Positions 42,566 to 54,600 of a stretch of 64,000 bases of DNA are shown piece after piece. The notes under the pieces were generated by a model, which saw only the letters and a program-made list of their open reading frames with translations, was not told the origin of the DNA and searched no databases. The stretch covers positions 124,001-188,000 of the forward strand of contig NZ_FWFK01000006.1 in NCBI RefSeq assembly GCF_900172265.1. The letters run 5' to 3'. Source of the DNA: Roseivivax jejudonensis (GTDB lineage Bacteria > Pseudomonadota > Alphaproteobacteria > Rhodobacterales > Rhodobacteraceae). Positions within the stretch are counted from its first letter, which is position 1. Each line of letters opens with the position of its first letter. A program made the position numbers and the translations under genes.

Positions 42566-44745
42566 TTCGGGCTCTCGCCATCATCGCGCTCGTCGCGGCG
42601 CTGATCCTGCCCGAGCGCGCGCACGCCTATCTCATACAGTATGTGTGCGACGACAACCGGCCGATCGAACGATCGACCTTGAACCCGCTGTTCGAAACGC
42701 AGAGTTTCAACGGCGATCCGACCGGGGAGTTCGAGGAGGCGATCGCCGCCTTCAACCGCAACCCGACGAACCTCCGCTATTTCGGTGTGCAGCCGGATCT
42801 CAACCATACCGTGGGCTTCGGCAACGGGCACAACGATGTCTGGAGGGCCTTCGACCCGGCGATCTTTCCGGACGACGAGATCATCCTCTATTACAGCATG
42901 GTCATCGAAAGCTGCTGGATCGTCGAGGGCGACGTGGTCTTCAACGCCACCACGAACTGGGTCCAGACCGACGCCAAGGGGGACTACATTGCCTATGGCG
43001 ACGATCCCGACGAGCGATCGGTGCCGCCGGTCGCGCTGGCGTCTCTGGCGTTCCTGACCGGGTTCCTGCAGGATTGTGGGACCTACAGCGCGACGGGTAG
43101 CTTCGAAGAGCATTTCTGGACGAATGGTTCGGATGCGGGGGTCTATCTCGGCGAGGACACGATCGCGGGCCTCGTGGATATCTACAGCGATGCCGGGCCG
43201 CCGACCCTGAGCTCTCCGGACGTCGCGGTGTCGCACTGGCGGCATGACGCCTGCGTGGACGGATTCGGCGATCACCGCCGGACGGAGGTCTTCGGCGTCG
43301 ACGGCGACGTTCTCGACACGGTGCCGGGAGAGTTCGAGCCGCGCTTCGTCGCCGCGGCCGGCCAGACGGTCGAGCCCGTGTTCACCTACGAGAACCTCGG
43401 CAGCACGCTGGAGGAGGGAGTCGAGATCGGCTTCTACTGGTCCGCCGACGACACCATCACCACGATGGACCGGCGGCTCGGGGGGACGACGCTCGACTTC
43501 GTGCGCAACGACCCCGACACGCGGCGGTTTACGGTGGAGCTTCCGATCGATCTTCCGCAGGGCGACGGATACCTCGGCGTGATCGTCGACGAGACCGACG
43601 ATATCGTCGAGGGGTTCGAGGCCAACAACGCCACCTATGTCGCGATGCGCGTCGACGGCACGGACCTCGACGGTGACGGCGATCCGGACGATGCGGAGGA
43701 GCCGTGGTTCCGCTACGCGGCCAAGGTCGTCTGCGGGCGGCAGGAGGACGCGGAGGACCTGCGGCTGCGCGCGGGCGTCTACGGCACCACGGTCAACGTG
43801 CTCAATCCGGATCTCGAGACGGTGCGCTTCGACAAGCGGCTGGCGGTGAGCTTCCCGCCCGACAAGCAGATCCAGGGCGAGACCTATGGCCTCGGGTTCG
43901 ACACGCTCGATCCGTTGCGCGCGCTCGAGACGAACTGCGACCTGCTGATCGCGGAAGCCTTCGGCGGGCAGGCCCCGTCGCCCTATTTCGAGGGCTTCGT
44001 GGTCATCACCAGCCCCAGGAGCCTCGACGTGACGGCCGTCTATTCGACCTCCGGCCTGCCGCTGGCGGGGGCCGGCAGCGGGCCGGGCGCCGGGGGCCCG
44101 GACGACCTGCGCAACCCGTCGGCTTCGTGTCGTGACCGGTCCTGCGGGGGCGGCTGCTGCTACGGCGGCTGTTGTGGGTGCTGCGGCGGCTGCTGCGGCG
44201 GTGGCGGTGGCAACGGTGGGGACGGCGGCGATGGGGGCGACGGCGGCAACGGTGGCGGGATCGCCGCAGCCGCGCCGACGATCGACGTGGAGCAGATCCG
44301 CGAGCGGCGCGTGCCCCCGCCGCCGCCGCCGGCCAAGGGGCCGGATCTCCTGCCCGAGCCGACCTTCGAGGACGACGGCGTATTCGGCAACAATGCCTAC
44401 TGCCTGGCTCCGGAGGACCTGAGCCAAGCGACGCACGTTCGTGTCCGGGTGCGCAACCAGGGCGACGTGGCCGCCGGCGGACCGTCGAACATCCGGGTCA
44501 TCTTCGGGCGGAACGGGGAGCTGCCGCCGCCCGTCCTGGCGGACCCGGTCACCGGGACGCCCGACCTCGCGCCCGGTCAGACCGACGTGGACGACTTCCC
44601 GATCCCCGACGGCTGCTTCGGCGACTCGGAGGGCGAGGCGTGCCGATTCCGAATCGAGGCCGACTCGATGATGGCCATTGCCGAGTCGAACGAGGCCAAC
44701 AATACCGACACCGGCTCGTGCGCCTTCCTCACGACCCCGGGGTAG
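42562..44745 (+). CDS. Secreted matrixin-like CARDB protein with apparently inactive zinc site
   Basis: A 727-residue exported protein with a signal peptide ending HAYLI. Residues about 20-200 resemble a matrixin-type metzincin domain (IVEGDVVFNATTNW). Where HExxHxxGxxH is expected, residues 160-170 read A-S-L-A-F-L-T-G-F-L-Q, so only the Gly is kept. A CARDB-like Ig domain follows at about 260-355 and a second at about 590-725. Between them is a low-complexity Cys/Gly block starting at C523 with ten Cys in about 23 residues, then Gly/Asn/Asp repeats to about 565. It may be a binding or adhesive protein rather than a protease. The fold reading is inference from motif spacing. Confidence 0.75.
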   Translation: MIRALAIIALVAALILPERAHAYLIQYVCDDNRPIERSTLNPLFETQSFNGDPTGEFEEAIAAFNRNPTNLRYFGVQPDLNHTVGFGNGHNDVWRAFDPAIFPDDEIILYYSMVIESCWIVEGDVVFNATTNWVQTDAKGDYIAYGDDPDERSVPPVALASLAFLTGFLQDCGTYSATGSFEEHFWTNGSDAGVYLGEDTIAGLVDIYSDAGPPTLSSPDVAVSHWRHDACVDGFGDHRRTEVFGVDGDVLDTVPGEFEPRFVAAAGQTVEPVFTYENLGSTLEEGVEIGFYWSADDTITTMDRRLGGTTLDFVRNDPDTRRFTVELPIDLPQGDGYLGVIVDETDDIVEGFEANNATYVAMRVDGTDLDGDGDPDDAEEPWFRYAAKVVCGRQEDAEDLRLRAGVYGTTVNVLNPDLETVRFDKRLAVSFPPDKQIQGETYGLGFDTLDPLRALETNCDLLIAEAFGGQAPSPYFEGFVVITSPRSLDVTAVYSTSGLPLAGAGSGPGAGGPDDLRNPSASCRDRSCGGGCCYGGCCGCCGGCCGGGGGNGGDGGDGGDGGNGGGIAAAAPTIDVEQIRERRVPPPPPPAKGPDLLPEPTFEDDGVFGNNAYCLAPEDLSQATHVRVRVRNQGDVAAGGPSNIRVIFGRNGELPPPVLADPVTGTPDLAPGQTDVDDFPIPDGCFGDSEGEACRFRIEADSMMAIAESNEANNTDTGSCAFLTTPG

Positions 44746-45644
44746 GGCGAATGACGGACCTCGGACCCCTCGCGGATTTCATATTCAATTGCACAATGAA
44801 GCCGAATGCATTCAATTGTTCTCAAAATAGCAACAATAGTCAGATCGGACCGACGGGACCAGGCGTCTGGCAGGGTGTGCGCGGTCTTCAGGCGACCGGC
44901 CGCCGCCGCCGAGAGCCCTTTTTTGCAAGGCCAAGACGGCGCAACCCGGCCCGCGCTGGATCGCAATTGCCCGATGTTCGGCCCGCGTCACGGTCGCACG
45001 GATCGGGGGAGCGGGGTCGTTCGATGGAAACCACACCGTCGCGCGCGCAATTCGACGAGAGTTGTATAAAAAGAGTTCTTCCTATGGTTGTGGGGTGGAG
45101 AACAATTCAGAGCCATTTCGTCGTCAATAGATATTAGACATAGCGGCGAATCAGTCGTCGCCCCGAGCACGACTCGGGCGCTTTGGAATATTTATTCGCA
45201 TCGAATCATTTCAATCCGCGGTGCAGATCCGAGCATCTCAGCAATCTAGACGAGAATAAGGCGCGATTTTGACACGCCAGCGGCGGCATTGCGGCCAGAT
45301 GACGCGTAAGTGAGCCACTTTTCAGTTGCCGGACAGGATCGAGTCGTTACCGAATGGTTAACGGCAAGAGATCGAGTTGTTCACAGGCCAGCCCTGCTGG
45401 TCAGACGACTTGCGACAGCGGCGCGCCATAAGCGCCGGAGCAAATTTTATTGCGATCAGGTTGCGTCCGATTCACGAGGGCGCCGCCACCAGACCGGTGT
45501 GTCTCGTAGCGATTCCAGCGCCTTAGGGCGACGTCCGATTTCGGGCGTCACTACGGCTGCGAGTGCCGAACAGCGATCCGTAATTCCGTACCGCCTGCGC
45601 GTGTCCCTGCAGGCAACAATACTGCTTTGCCTGGAGCTCTTGCA
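44746..45644. other. Long AT-richer intergenic region ahead of the giant gene
   Basis: About 900 bp with no convincing gene; short open frames lack ribosome-binding sites and typical codon bias. Composition is visibly richer in A/T than the flanks. Notable points are the direct repeat ATTCAATTG at 44783 and 44810, a T6 run near 44919, a 6-bp stem CCCGAG-N5-CTCGGG near 45161 followed by CGCTTTGG, and an imperfect dyad CGTTACC-GAAT-GGTTAACG at 45345-45363. Parts of the downstream half may be the leader and control region of the giant gene. Confidence 0.5.
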
Positions 45645-48600
45645 ATGCCTGTTACGAATGATTTCACCCAGAGCGAACTCGATCTCAACGGCCAAGCGAA
45701 CATCAACAGCCCAACCGCATTGGTGTGGGGCCCGGATGGCCGGCTTTACGTCACCGAGGTCGATGGCGACGTGAAGATCCTGACGGTCGCGTTCGGCGAC
45801 AAGGATCCCGGCGACTCGGATCCCACCGCGCAGTTCTACGTGACCGCGTCCGAGACGCTGAACCAGGTCAAGGCGATCCAGAACTACAACGACGACGGCA
45901 CCACGAATGGCAGCCAGAACCGCCAGGTGACCGGGATCGACGTGGTGCAGCAGCACGACGAGAACGGCGATCCGGTGCTCTTCGACGGGGTGCCGGCGGT
46001 CGACATCTGGGTGACCTCCTCGGACAGCCGCATCGGCGCGGGGTCGGGCGGCAACGACGCGAACCTCGACACGAACTCCGGCGTCATCACCCGCCTGCGC
46101 CAGACCGAGGACGGCTGGGACGCGGTGGACATGGTGCGCGGCCTCGCCCGGTCGGAGGAGAACCACGCCACCAACGGGCTCGAGATCATCCAGGTCTTCG
46201 AGAACGGGCAGCTGGTGTCGGAACGCGCGATCGTGGCCAGCGGCGGCAACGCCAACACGGGCGCGCCGTCCAACAACTTTGCCGGACAGCAGGAGCAGCC
46301 CCTGTCGGGCGCGATCCTCGAGGTGGACATTACCGAGTTGAACGGCATGACGGTCCTGACCGACGGGTCGGGCCGCCAGTACGTTTACGACCTGCCGACG
46401 CTCGACGACCCGACGCGCGACGACGCGAACGATCCGTTCGGCGGCAACGACGGCCTCAACAGCGCCAAGCTGCTGGCGGACAGCCCGGTGCAGATCTATT
46501 CCGCAGGCTATCGCAATCCCTACGACGTCGAGGTGACCGAGGACGGTCGCGTCTGGACCTACGACAACGGCGCCAACAACAACTGGGGCGGCCGCCCGGC
46601 GGGCGAGGATGAGGACGGAGACACCAACGCCACCGAGCCCGAAAGCGGCGTGCCGACCGGCTTCATCGCCACCAACCTCTTCGTCGAGGACAACGACGAG
46701 ATCGAGGGCAACTTCGACCCGCAGAACTGGGACCAGCTGCACGAGGTCACGCGCTCGGACGATCTCGGCGCGCGCGAACTCTCGGCCGGTCTTGGCGGTG
46801 CCACGACCTATACGTGGGATCATCCCGACCTGGGCGAGCTGACGCTCGTCTACGGCGGCCATCCCAACCCGACGCGGGCCGAGGGCGCGCGCGCCGGTCT
46901 GCTCTACTCGCCCAACTCGGGCGTGCAGGGCGCCAAGCTCATGGTGTCGAACGCCGACAAGGGCGGCGGTGCGAGCGACTTCCTCGAGGTCGTCGCGTGG
47001 CTGCAGAGCATCGGCTACACCGATCAGTTCATCGCCGAGTTCGTCGTCGCGGTCGATCCCGGCGTCACCTACGCGGACACCTTCGTCGAGAACTACACCA
47101 TTCCGACCGCGGCCGGGGAGTATTCGCTGGTCGAGGATCCGAACGGTCCGATCGGCCTGCCGGCCGACATCGACGAGATCGTCAACGCGCTGAACCCGGT
47201 CGAGGGCAACTACCTCGAGGCGGGCTACACCGATGGCGCCATCGACACCGGCAAGGGCTCGATCAACGGTCTGGCCGAATACACCTCGACGATCTTCGAG
47301 GAGGCCGGGCAGACCGGCATGGTCGGCGCGATCGTCGCGGCCAGCCTCAACCAGGGCCAGTTCTACATCATCGGCCGCGACGGCGACGGCATCGTGCAGA
47401 CCACCACGACGCAGGGCCGGACCATCGCGGACGATCGACAGTTCCTCGAGTCGGGCGGCGCGCCGCTCGGCCTCGCCTCGATCGGCGACGACCTCGTCCC
47501 GTTCGGCGGCGAGACCGCGTTCCGCGGCTCGATGTGGGCGGCGATCTACAAGCAGAACGGTCCGGTCATCGAGATCTTCCAGCCCGGCAACGCCGAGGAC
47601 AACGCGCTGCTCGGCGTCAACAACTACGCCGGGCAGGAGCCCGCGGACCCGACCGACAACGACCTCGACGGCGTCGACCACATCAACGATCCGTTCGACT
47701 TCGACGCGGACAACGGGCTGGCGCTCGGCGCCGGGCAGTCGATCGTCATCAACTTTAGCCAAGTGGACCTGGCCGCGACGCCCGAGTTCTCCGGCACCGT
47801 GGGCGATACCGGCCTGTTGGGCGCCGCGCTCGACGGCGTGACGCCGAACCGCGACGCGCGCACCGGCACCTTCGACGACAACAACGACGGCGTCACCGAC
47901 CGCGGCGACGGCTTCCCGCCTGACGTTCAGGAGAACGGCCTCTTCGACAACGCCGGCAACATCATTCCCGGCGGCAACGCGCCGCTGCTGCAGATCAAGT
48001 CGGTGCAGGACGGCACCGCGCTCGACGGCGCGAACTCCCTGCGCGACGGCCTGCAGACCGGCGTGCGGCTCGACTCCGACGTCCAGCGCATGATCGCCGA
48101 GGTCGAGGTCTTCAACTGGTGGGCCGATCAGCCCGGCGGCGGTCGCGTCACCGGCCTCATGCTCGGCGACGGCACGCAGTCCAACTTTGTCCGGCTTGTC
48201 TTCGGCGATATCGGCGGCGGGCAGCTCGGGCTCGAGATCGGGATCGAGGAAGAGGATTCCTATACCGTCCTGCAGACCGTGACCGATCCCGCGCTGACCA
48301 CGGCGCTGGAGACCGGCGCCGCGGCGAACCAGAAGAAGGTGACGCTGCAGATCGAGGTCGCGGATATCGGCGGCAGCTACGAGCTGAACGCGCGCTACGG
48401 CTTCGACGGCCAGGCGGGCTATACCGAGATCGACCTGCCCGGCGCGACGATCCCCGAGGGCGTGCTGCGCGACGTGCTCGACGGCACGCACGAGATCAGC
48501 GACGGCGACACGACGCTGCCCTCGGGCGCGTCGGTCGGCATCGTCGCCGAGAAGGACGCGGGTACGTTCTTCACCGCGGTCGATTTCGACGTCATCCGCG

Positions 48601-51600
48601 TCGAGGGCTTCGGCAACGAGATCAATGCCGCGACCGAGTCCGAGGCCGAAGCGCCCGGCACTCCCGGCACCGATACCGTGCGCTACACCGGGCCGGCGGC
48701 CGACATCCTGCTCGATCCCACGGTCGAGAACATCGACCTGTCGGCCACCGGCGCCGACGTGGCCGTGACCGGCAACGACAGCGACAACGTGGTCACCGTC
48801 GGCGCGGGCACGAACACGATCACCACGGGCGCAGGCGCGGACGAGGTGCGCGGCACGCTCGCCAATCTGGGCGGCGACACGATCACCGACTTCTCGACCG
48901 AGGACTCGGTGCTGATCGAGGACCTGTCGAGCCAGGACATCACCGATGTCGAGTATGCGGCGGGCTCCGCGATCCTGACGATCAACGGTCAGACGCTGAC
49001 CTTCGACGGCGACTTCTTCGACGGGTTCGATCCCGCCGACGGCGAGGCGACCTTCGACTTCGTCGACACCGCGGAAGGCGTGCGCATCACGGCGCGCGAG
49101 CCGCTCGTTCCCGTCGTCGCGATCAACGCCGGCGGGACCGGCGGCGAAAGCTTCACCGGCACCCTGCGCGACACCGAGCTGACCTTCATCGGTGACGGCG
49201 GCGGCTCGTCCTCCGGGCCGGGCTTCGAGACCACCGGCAACAACAAGGCGTATACCAACGCGACCGCGTCGTCGTTCGACTTCCCGGACACCGATCTCGA
49301 TTCCATCCTCGCGTCCGAGCGCTCGAACGCGGGCGATTTCGGCTACACCATCGAGGTGCCCAACGGCACGTACCTCGTCGATATGGTCTTTGCCGAGATC
49401 TACCACGGCTTCCACGGCGGCGGCGCGGACAACACCGGGACCGGCTTCCGCACCTTCGACGTGGAGCTCGAGGGCACCGAGGTCATCAGCAACCTCGACG
49501 TTCAGGCCGAGGCCGGCGGCGCCGGCCAGCAGCTGATCCGATCGGTCGTGGTCGAGGTGACCGATGGCGTTCTCGATATCAACTTCTCGCAGGATCCCGA
49601 GGACATCGACCAGGCGAAGCTGTCCGGTCTCGCGGTCTGGAGCGTCGGCGGCGGCTTCGCGCCCGCCGACACGACCGCACCGGTGATCGAGGAGATCAGC
49701 CTCGAGAACCCGCAGAACGTGCAGGACGGCGAGCGCACCGCGACCGTCGTGCTGAGCGATGCGGGCGGTTTCGACGCCGACGATTTCAGCGGGCTCGACG
49801 GCTCTGAACTCACCGTCACCGGCGTGGACGTCGACAGCATCACCTATACCGGCGTCACCCTGTCGGACGGCGACACCACCGCCACCCTGACCTACGAGAT
49901 CGCAGCGGCGGGCGGCGCGTGGGAAGACGGCACCGTGGGCGAGATCTCGGTCGCGGCCGGCGCCTTCAGCGACGCCGCGGGCAACGGCAGCGAGGCCGGC
50001 TCGGGCGGGTTCGTCGTGCAGAAGAACCTCGACGATCTGGAGCGCGGCACGGTCGTTCGCGCGATCAACCTCGGCACCACGCTCGCGCAGTCGGGCGACC
50101 TGGCGTTCGATCCGGTGAGCCAGGAGGACGACGACAACGCCTATGGCGGCGCGCTGACCGACACCATCATCACCGACGCCTTCGGCAACCCGGTCGTGTT
50201 CGAGGCCGACAGCGACGCCTATCACACCTCGCCGAAGCCCAACCAGAACGCCAACATCGACGGCAAGTTCGGCGATACCGGCTCCAACGCCGGGGGCATC
50301 GACCTCGACGGATCGGCCTACCACACATACCGCGATTCCGCGGCGGCGAGCTGGACCTCGACCTATGACGGATTCGCCAACGGCGTCTACGTCGTAGAGC
50401 TGCACTTCGCCGAGCTGTTCCACGGCGATGCGAACGGCGAGAACGCGGCGGGCCAACGCGTCGGCGACTTCACGGTCAACGGCGTCGTCTTCGGCGACGA
50501 TTACGATCCGGCCGGAGAGGGCCGCGGTGCCGACACGCCGTCGGTCCTGACGCAGACGGTGACCGTGACCGACGGCACGATCCAGGTGCTGGTGGACGAC
50601 GTGACCGCCGGCCAGCCCGGCTATTCGGCCATCGTGGTCTACGAGGCGGTCGATCCCGCCGCGCCGGCCACCATCTCGGTCGCGGACGTGTCGGTCGCCG
50701 AGGGCGAGGACGCGGTCCTGACCTTCTCGCGCACCGGCGATCTGTCCGAAGAGATCACGGTCGACTACACCCTGAGCGCCGGCACCGCCGACGCCGCCGA
50801 TTTCGGGGCGGGCACGCCCGATCCGGTGGTCTTCGCCGTGGGGCAGGCCACCGCGACCGTGACGGTCCCGATCGTCGACGACGAAGAGACCGAGGGCGCG
50901 GAAACCATCGCCGTGACCATCGACGCCGTGTCGAGCGGCCAGATCGGCGTCGGCGCCGCGACCATCAGCATCGCGCCGAGCGACAGCGATCTGCAGGTGC
51001 CGGCGGGTGGCACGCTCCTCGATCTCGACTTCGAGACCGCGGGCGATCCGATCGCTGAGGGCGGGTTCGACGCCCTGCTCGGCGGAGCGACGGCGCTCGA
51101 CACCTCGCCGCTTGCCGGAGGAGAGGCGCGCGACGTCACCGTGGCCGGCGGCAAGCTCGTCATCGACACGTCGAACGGCGACCTGTCCCAAGGGCCCGGC
51201 GACGCGTCCAAGAACGACTTCGTCAAGACGCTGGACCTCAGCGATCCCGAGCTCAACGACATCTTCGTCACCACCCGCTTCGACAACCCGTTCCCGGCCA
51301 CCCTGGCCGCGCAAGGTGTCACCGGCGAGGTGATCCCGAACTATGCGCAGCTCGGCATCCTCATCGCGCAGGGCGATCCCGCCACGCAGCAGGATCCCGG
51401 CCAGTTCCAGAAGCTGATCTTTGGCGGCAACAGCGGCACCGCGACACAGATCTGGTCGCAGACCGAGCTGCCCACGAGCAACGCGCAGACGCTGCAGATC
51501 ACCAACTCCGACGGCTCGCCGGGCCCGATCTCGCTGGCCGCGGCGGCGCCGTTCGTGCTGTCCGATATCGCTACGGTCGAGCTGAGCCTCGCGATCGACA

Positions 51601-54600
51601 AGGCCGCCGGCACCGTGGCGCAATACGCCACCTTCTTCGACGCCACCGGCGCCGTCCTCGGCGGCACCCGGCCGACCGAGACGCCGGGCTTCCTGACCGC
51701 GCCGCCGGTGCAGCTCGAACCCGCCATCGCGGCGGCGATCGCCGACGGCACCAGCGTGGTCGGCGTCACCTCCACAGACTACAACCAGCCGCTCGACAGC
51801 TTCGAGGCGACCTGGGACTTCCTGCGCGTGACCTCGCCGCAATTCGAGGCGTCGGACGACGTCGCGACCGCGACGCTCACCGGCCCCGAGACGGTGGCCG
51901 AGGGCGACGCCGCCACCTACGAGGTCGTGCTGAGCGCCGATCCGTCCGAAGAGGTCAGCGTCACCGTGGACGTGACCGGCGCGGGCATCGACCCCGCGAG
52001 CCTGCCCGCGGATGCCGAGCTCGCCGCCGGCGGCACGCAGCTCACGCTCACCTTCGCGCCGGGCGGCGCGCTGACGCAGAGCTTTAGCGTCGACGTGGCC
52101 GACGACACCCTGCCGGAACTGGCCGAGGGCTTTGCCGTGACCGTGTCCGGCATCGGCATCACGCCGGGCGGCGCGGCCAGCGTCGCGACGACCATCGCCG
52201 CGAACGACGGCCCGGTCGACAGCGTGAACGGCACGCCGGTCGCGGGCGGCGACTTTGCCGACGACGGCACCGCGCCCACCGATATCGGGACACTCGCCGA
52301 GGGCATCACGACGGTCGTGGCGAGCCAGCAGGGCGACTCCGCTCCCGGCGGGCGCGAGCGCGACTACATCACCTTCACCGTGGCCGAGGGCCAGCAGCTC
52401 TCGGGCATCGTGCTGCGCGACTGGCAGACCGCCGAATCCGGCACGCCGCAGGCCTTCATCGGTCTCGACGACGGCAGCGTCATCGCCGTCGACCCCGTCA
52501 CCTTCGACGGCGCCGAGGGGCTGCTGGGCGGCTACGTCTACAATACCGGCGACATCGTGAATCCCGCCATCAGCCAGGACGGCAACATGCTCGACGAGCT
52601 GGGGGATGGCGACGAGCAGGGCACCACCTTCGGCGACGGGACGGGCTTTTCGGGCCCGCTCCCGGCGGGCACCTACACGATCTGGCTCAACCAGGGCGGC
52701 GACATCTCGACCGCGACGCTGGAGCTGGTTACGGAGGCCCCCGACACCGGCCCGTCGCTGGTGAAGGGCGACTTCGTCTGGGGCATCAACGCGGGCAACG
52801 ACGGGCAGATCACCGATACCGCCGGCAACGTCTACGACGCCGCGATCGCGTCCGAGTGGCCGGGGGCCGCCGCGTACCAGCCGAACAGCGCCGACAAGGT
52901 CGACTTCACCGGCGACGGCGTCGACAACGCCGACGACTCGGTCTACGAAAGCGAGTTCTACGGAGACGGCGCCGACCTGGTGTTCACCCGCACCGATATC
53001 CCGGCGGGCGATTACATCCTGACCTTCAAGCTGGCCGAGATCTTCGCGAACCTGCCCAACAGCACGGCGGGCGAGCGCGAGTTCGACCTCTTCGTGAACG
53101 GCGAGCTGGTCGCGGACGACCTGAATCTCGTCGAGGAGGTCGGCATCGAGGCGGCCTACGACCTCGACGTGCAGGTGACGATCCCCGACGAGGGCGAGGG
53201 CACCGGCACGCTGACCGTCACCGGCGTCGGCGTGATCGAGAACGCCAAGATCAACGCGCTCGCGCTCTACCAGGCGGTGCCTGACATCGTGGACCCGGTC
53301 GAGGTCACGGCGAGCGACGACACCTTCCGCCTGCCGGAGGACTCCGTCGCGGTGCCGCTCGCGGTGCTTCTGAACGACAGCGACACCGAGGGCGGTGTCA
53401 TCTCGATCGAGAGCGTCGGTCAGGCCCAGCACGGCAGTGTGCAGCTCGTGGACGGCGAACTCTACTACTCGCCGGACCCGGATTACGTCGGGACGGATAC
53501 GTTCACCTACGTTTCGACCAACGGCGAGACGACGGACGAGGCAACCGTCAGCCTGACGGTGGTGCGCTCGCACGAGCAGCCGCAATCGACACAGCATCCG
53601 GACAATCCGTACCCGAACGACTACGTCAATGCCGACGAGATCGCCCCAGAGATCTCGCCGTCGGGCAAGTCGCTCGTGCTGACGAAGGTCGCGGATCTGC
53701 CCAACGAGGCGAACGGCGCCGCCCCGCGGATGAACTCCTTCGACACGGTCGGAGAGCGGATCTTCGTGTCGACCGAAGGCACGCAGACCAACAGCAGCGT
53801 GATCTACGAGCTGGTGGCCGACGGCGCCGGAGGGCGCACGGTCGAGGTGTTCTTCGACATTGGCGCCGCCTATGCCGATGGCGCGGCCGACGGGCGCGCG
53901 CTGACCAATTCCGGCGGTGCGATCGTCCAGCAGGGTCTCCGTGGCATTGCCTTCCACCCTGATTTCGAGACCAACGGAAAGCTCTACACCTCGCTGTCCG
54001 AGGAGCGGCCCTCCGACACGACGGGCCACCCCTATCTCAGCGATGTCGACGGGAACGCGCTGAACTACGACTCGGTCGTGATCGAATGGACGATCGACGA
54101 GTCGACCGGTCTGATCGACCCCGACAGCTACCGGGAGGTGTTCCGCATCGGCAATGTCGGGTCCGGCTTCAACCACCCGATCCGCCAGATCGAGTTCAAC
54201 CCGCACGCCGAACCCGGCGACGACGACTACGGCCTGCTCTACGTGGCGACCGGCGACGGCACCTGGAACTACCTGTCGCAGGGCGCGAACGCGTCCCAGA
54301 ACAACGACGGACTGGGCAAGATCCTGCGCGTCGATCCGACGGAGCAGACGAACGGCGACTCCTACGGCGTGCCCGCCGACAACCCGTTCGTCGGCGATGC
54401 GACGATGAACGACGCCGTCTACGCGCTCGGCTTCCGCAACCCCGGCACCATCACCTTCGCGACGGATGGCAGCGGCGACACCGTGATCCTCACCACGAGC
54501 GTCGGGTTCGACAACTTCGAGGAAGTGAACCTGATCGAGGCTGGCGGGAACTACGGCTGGCCGACGCGAAGCGGTCCGTTCATCGTGACCCAGGAGGGCG

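Noticed and set aside
44752-45137. Short open frames in the 44.7-45.6 kb gap as genes
   Set aside because: No ribosome-binding sites, atypical composition and no recognisable domain; they are frames extended through non-coding DNA.
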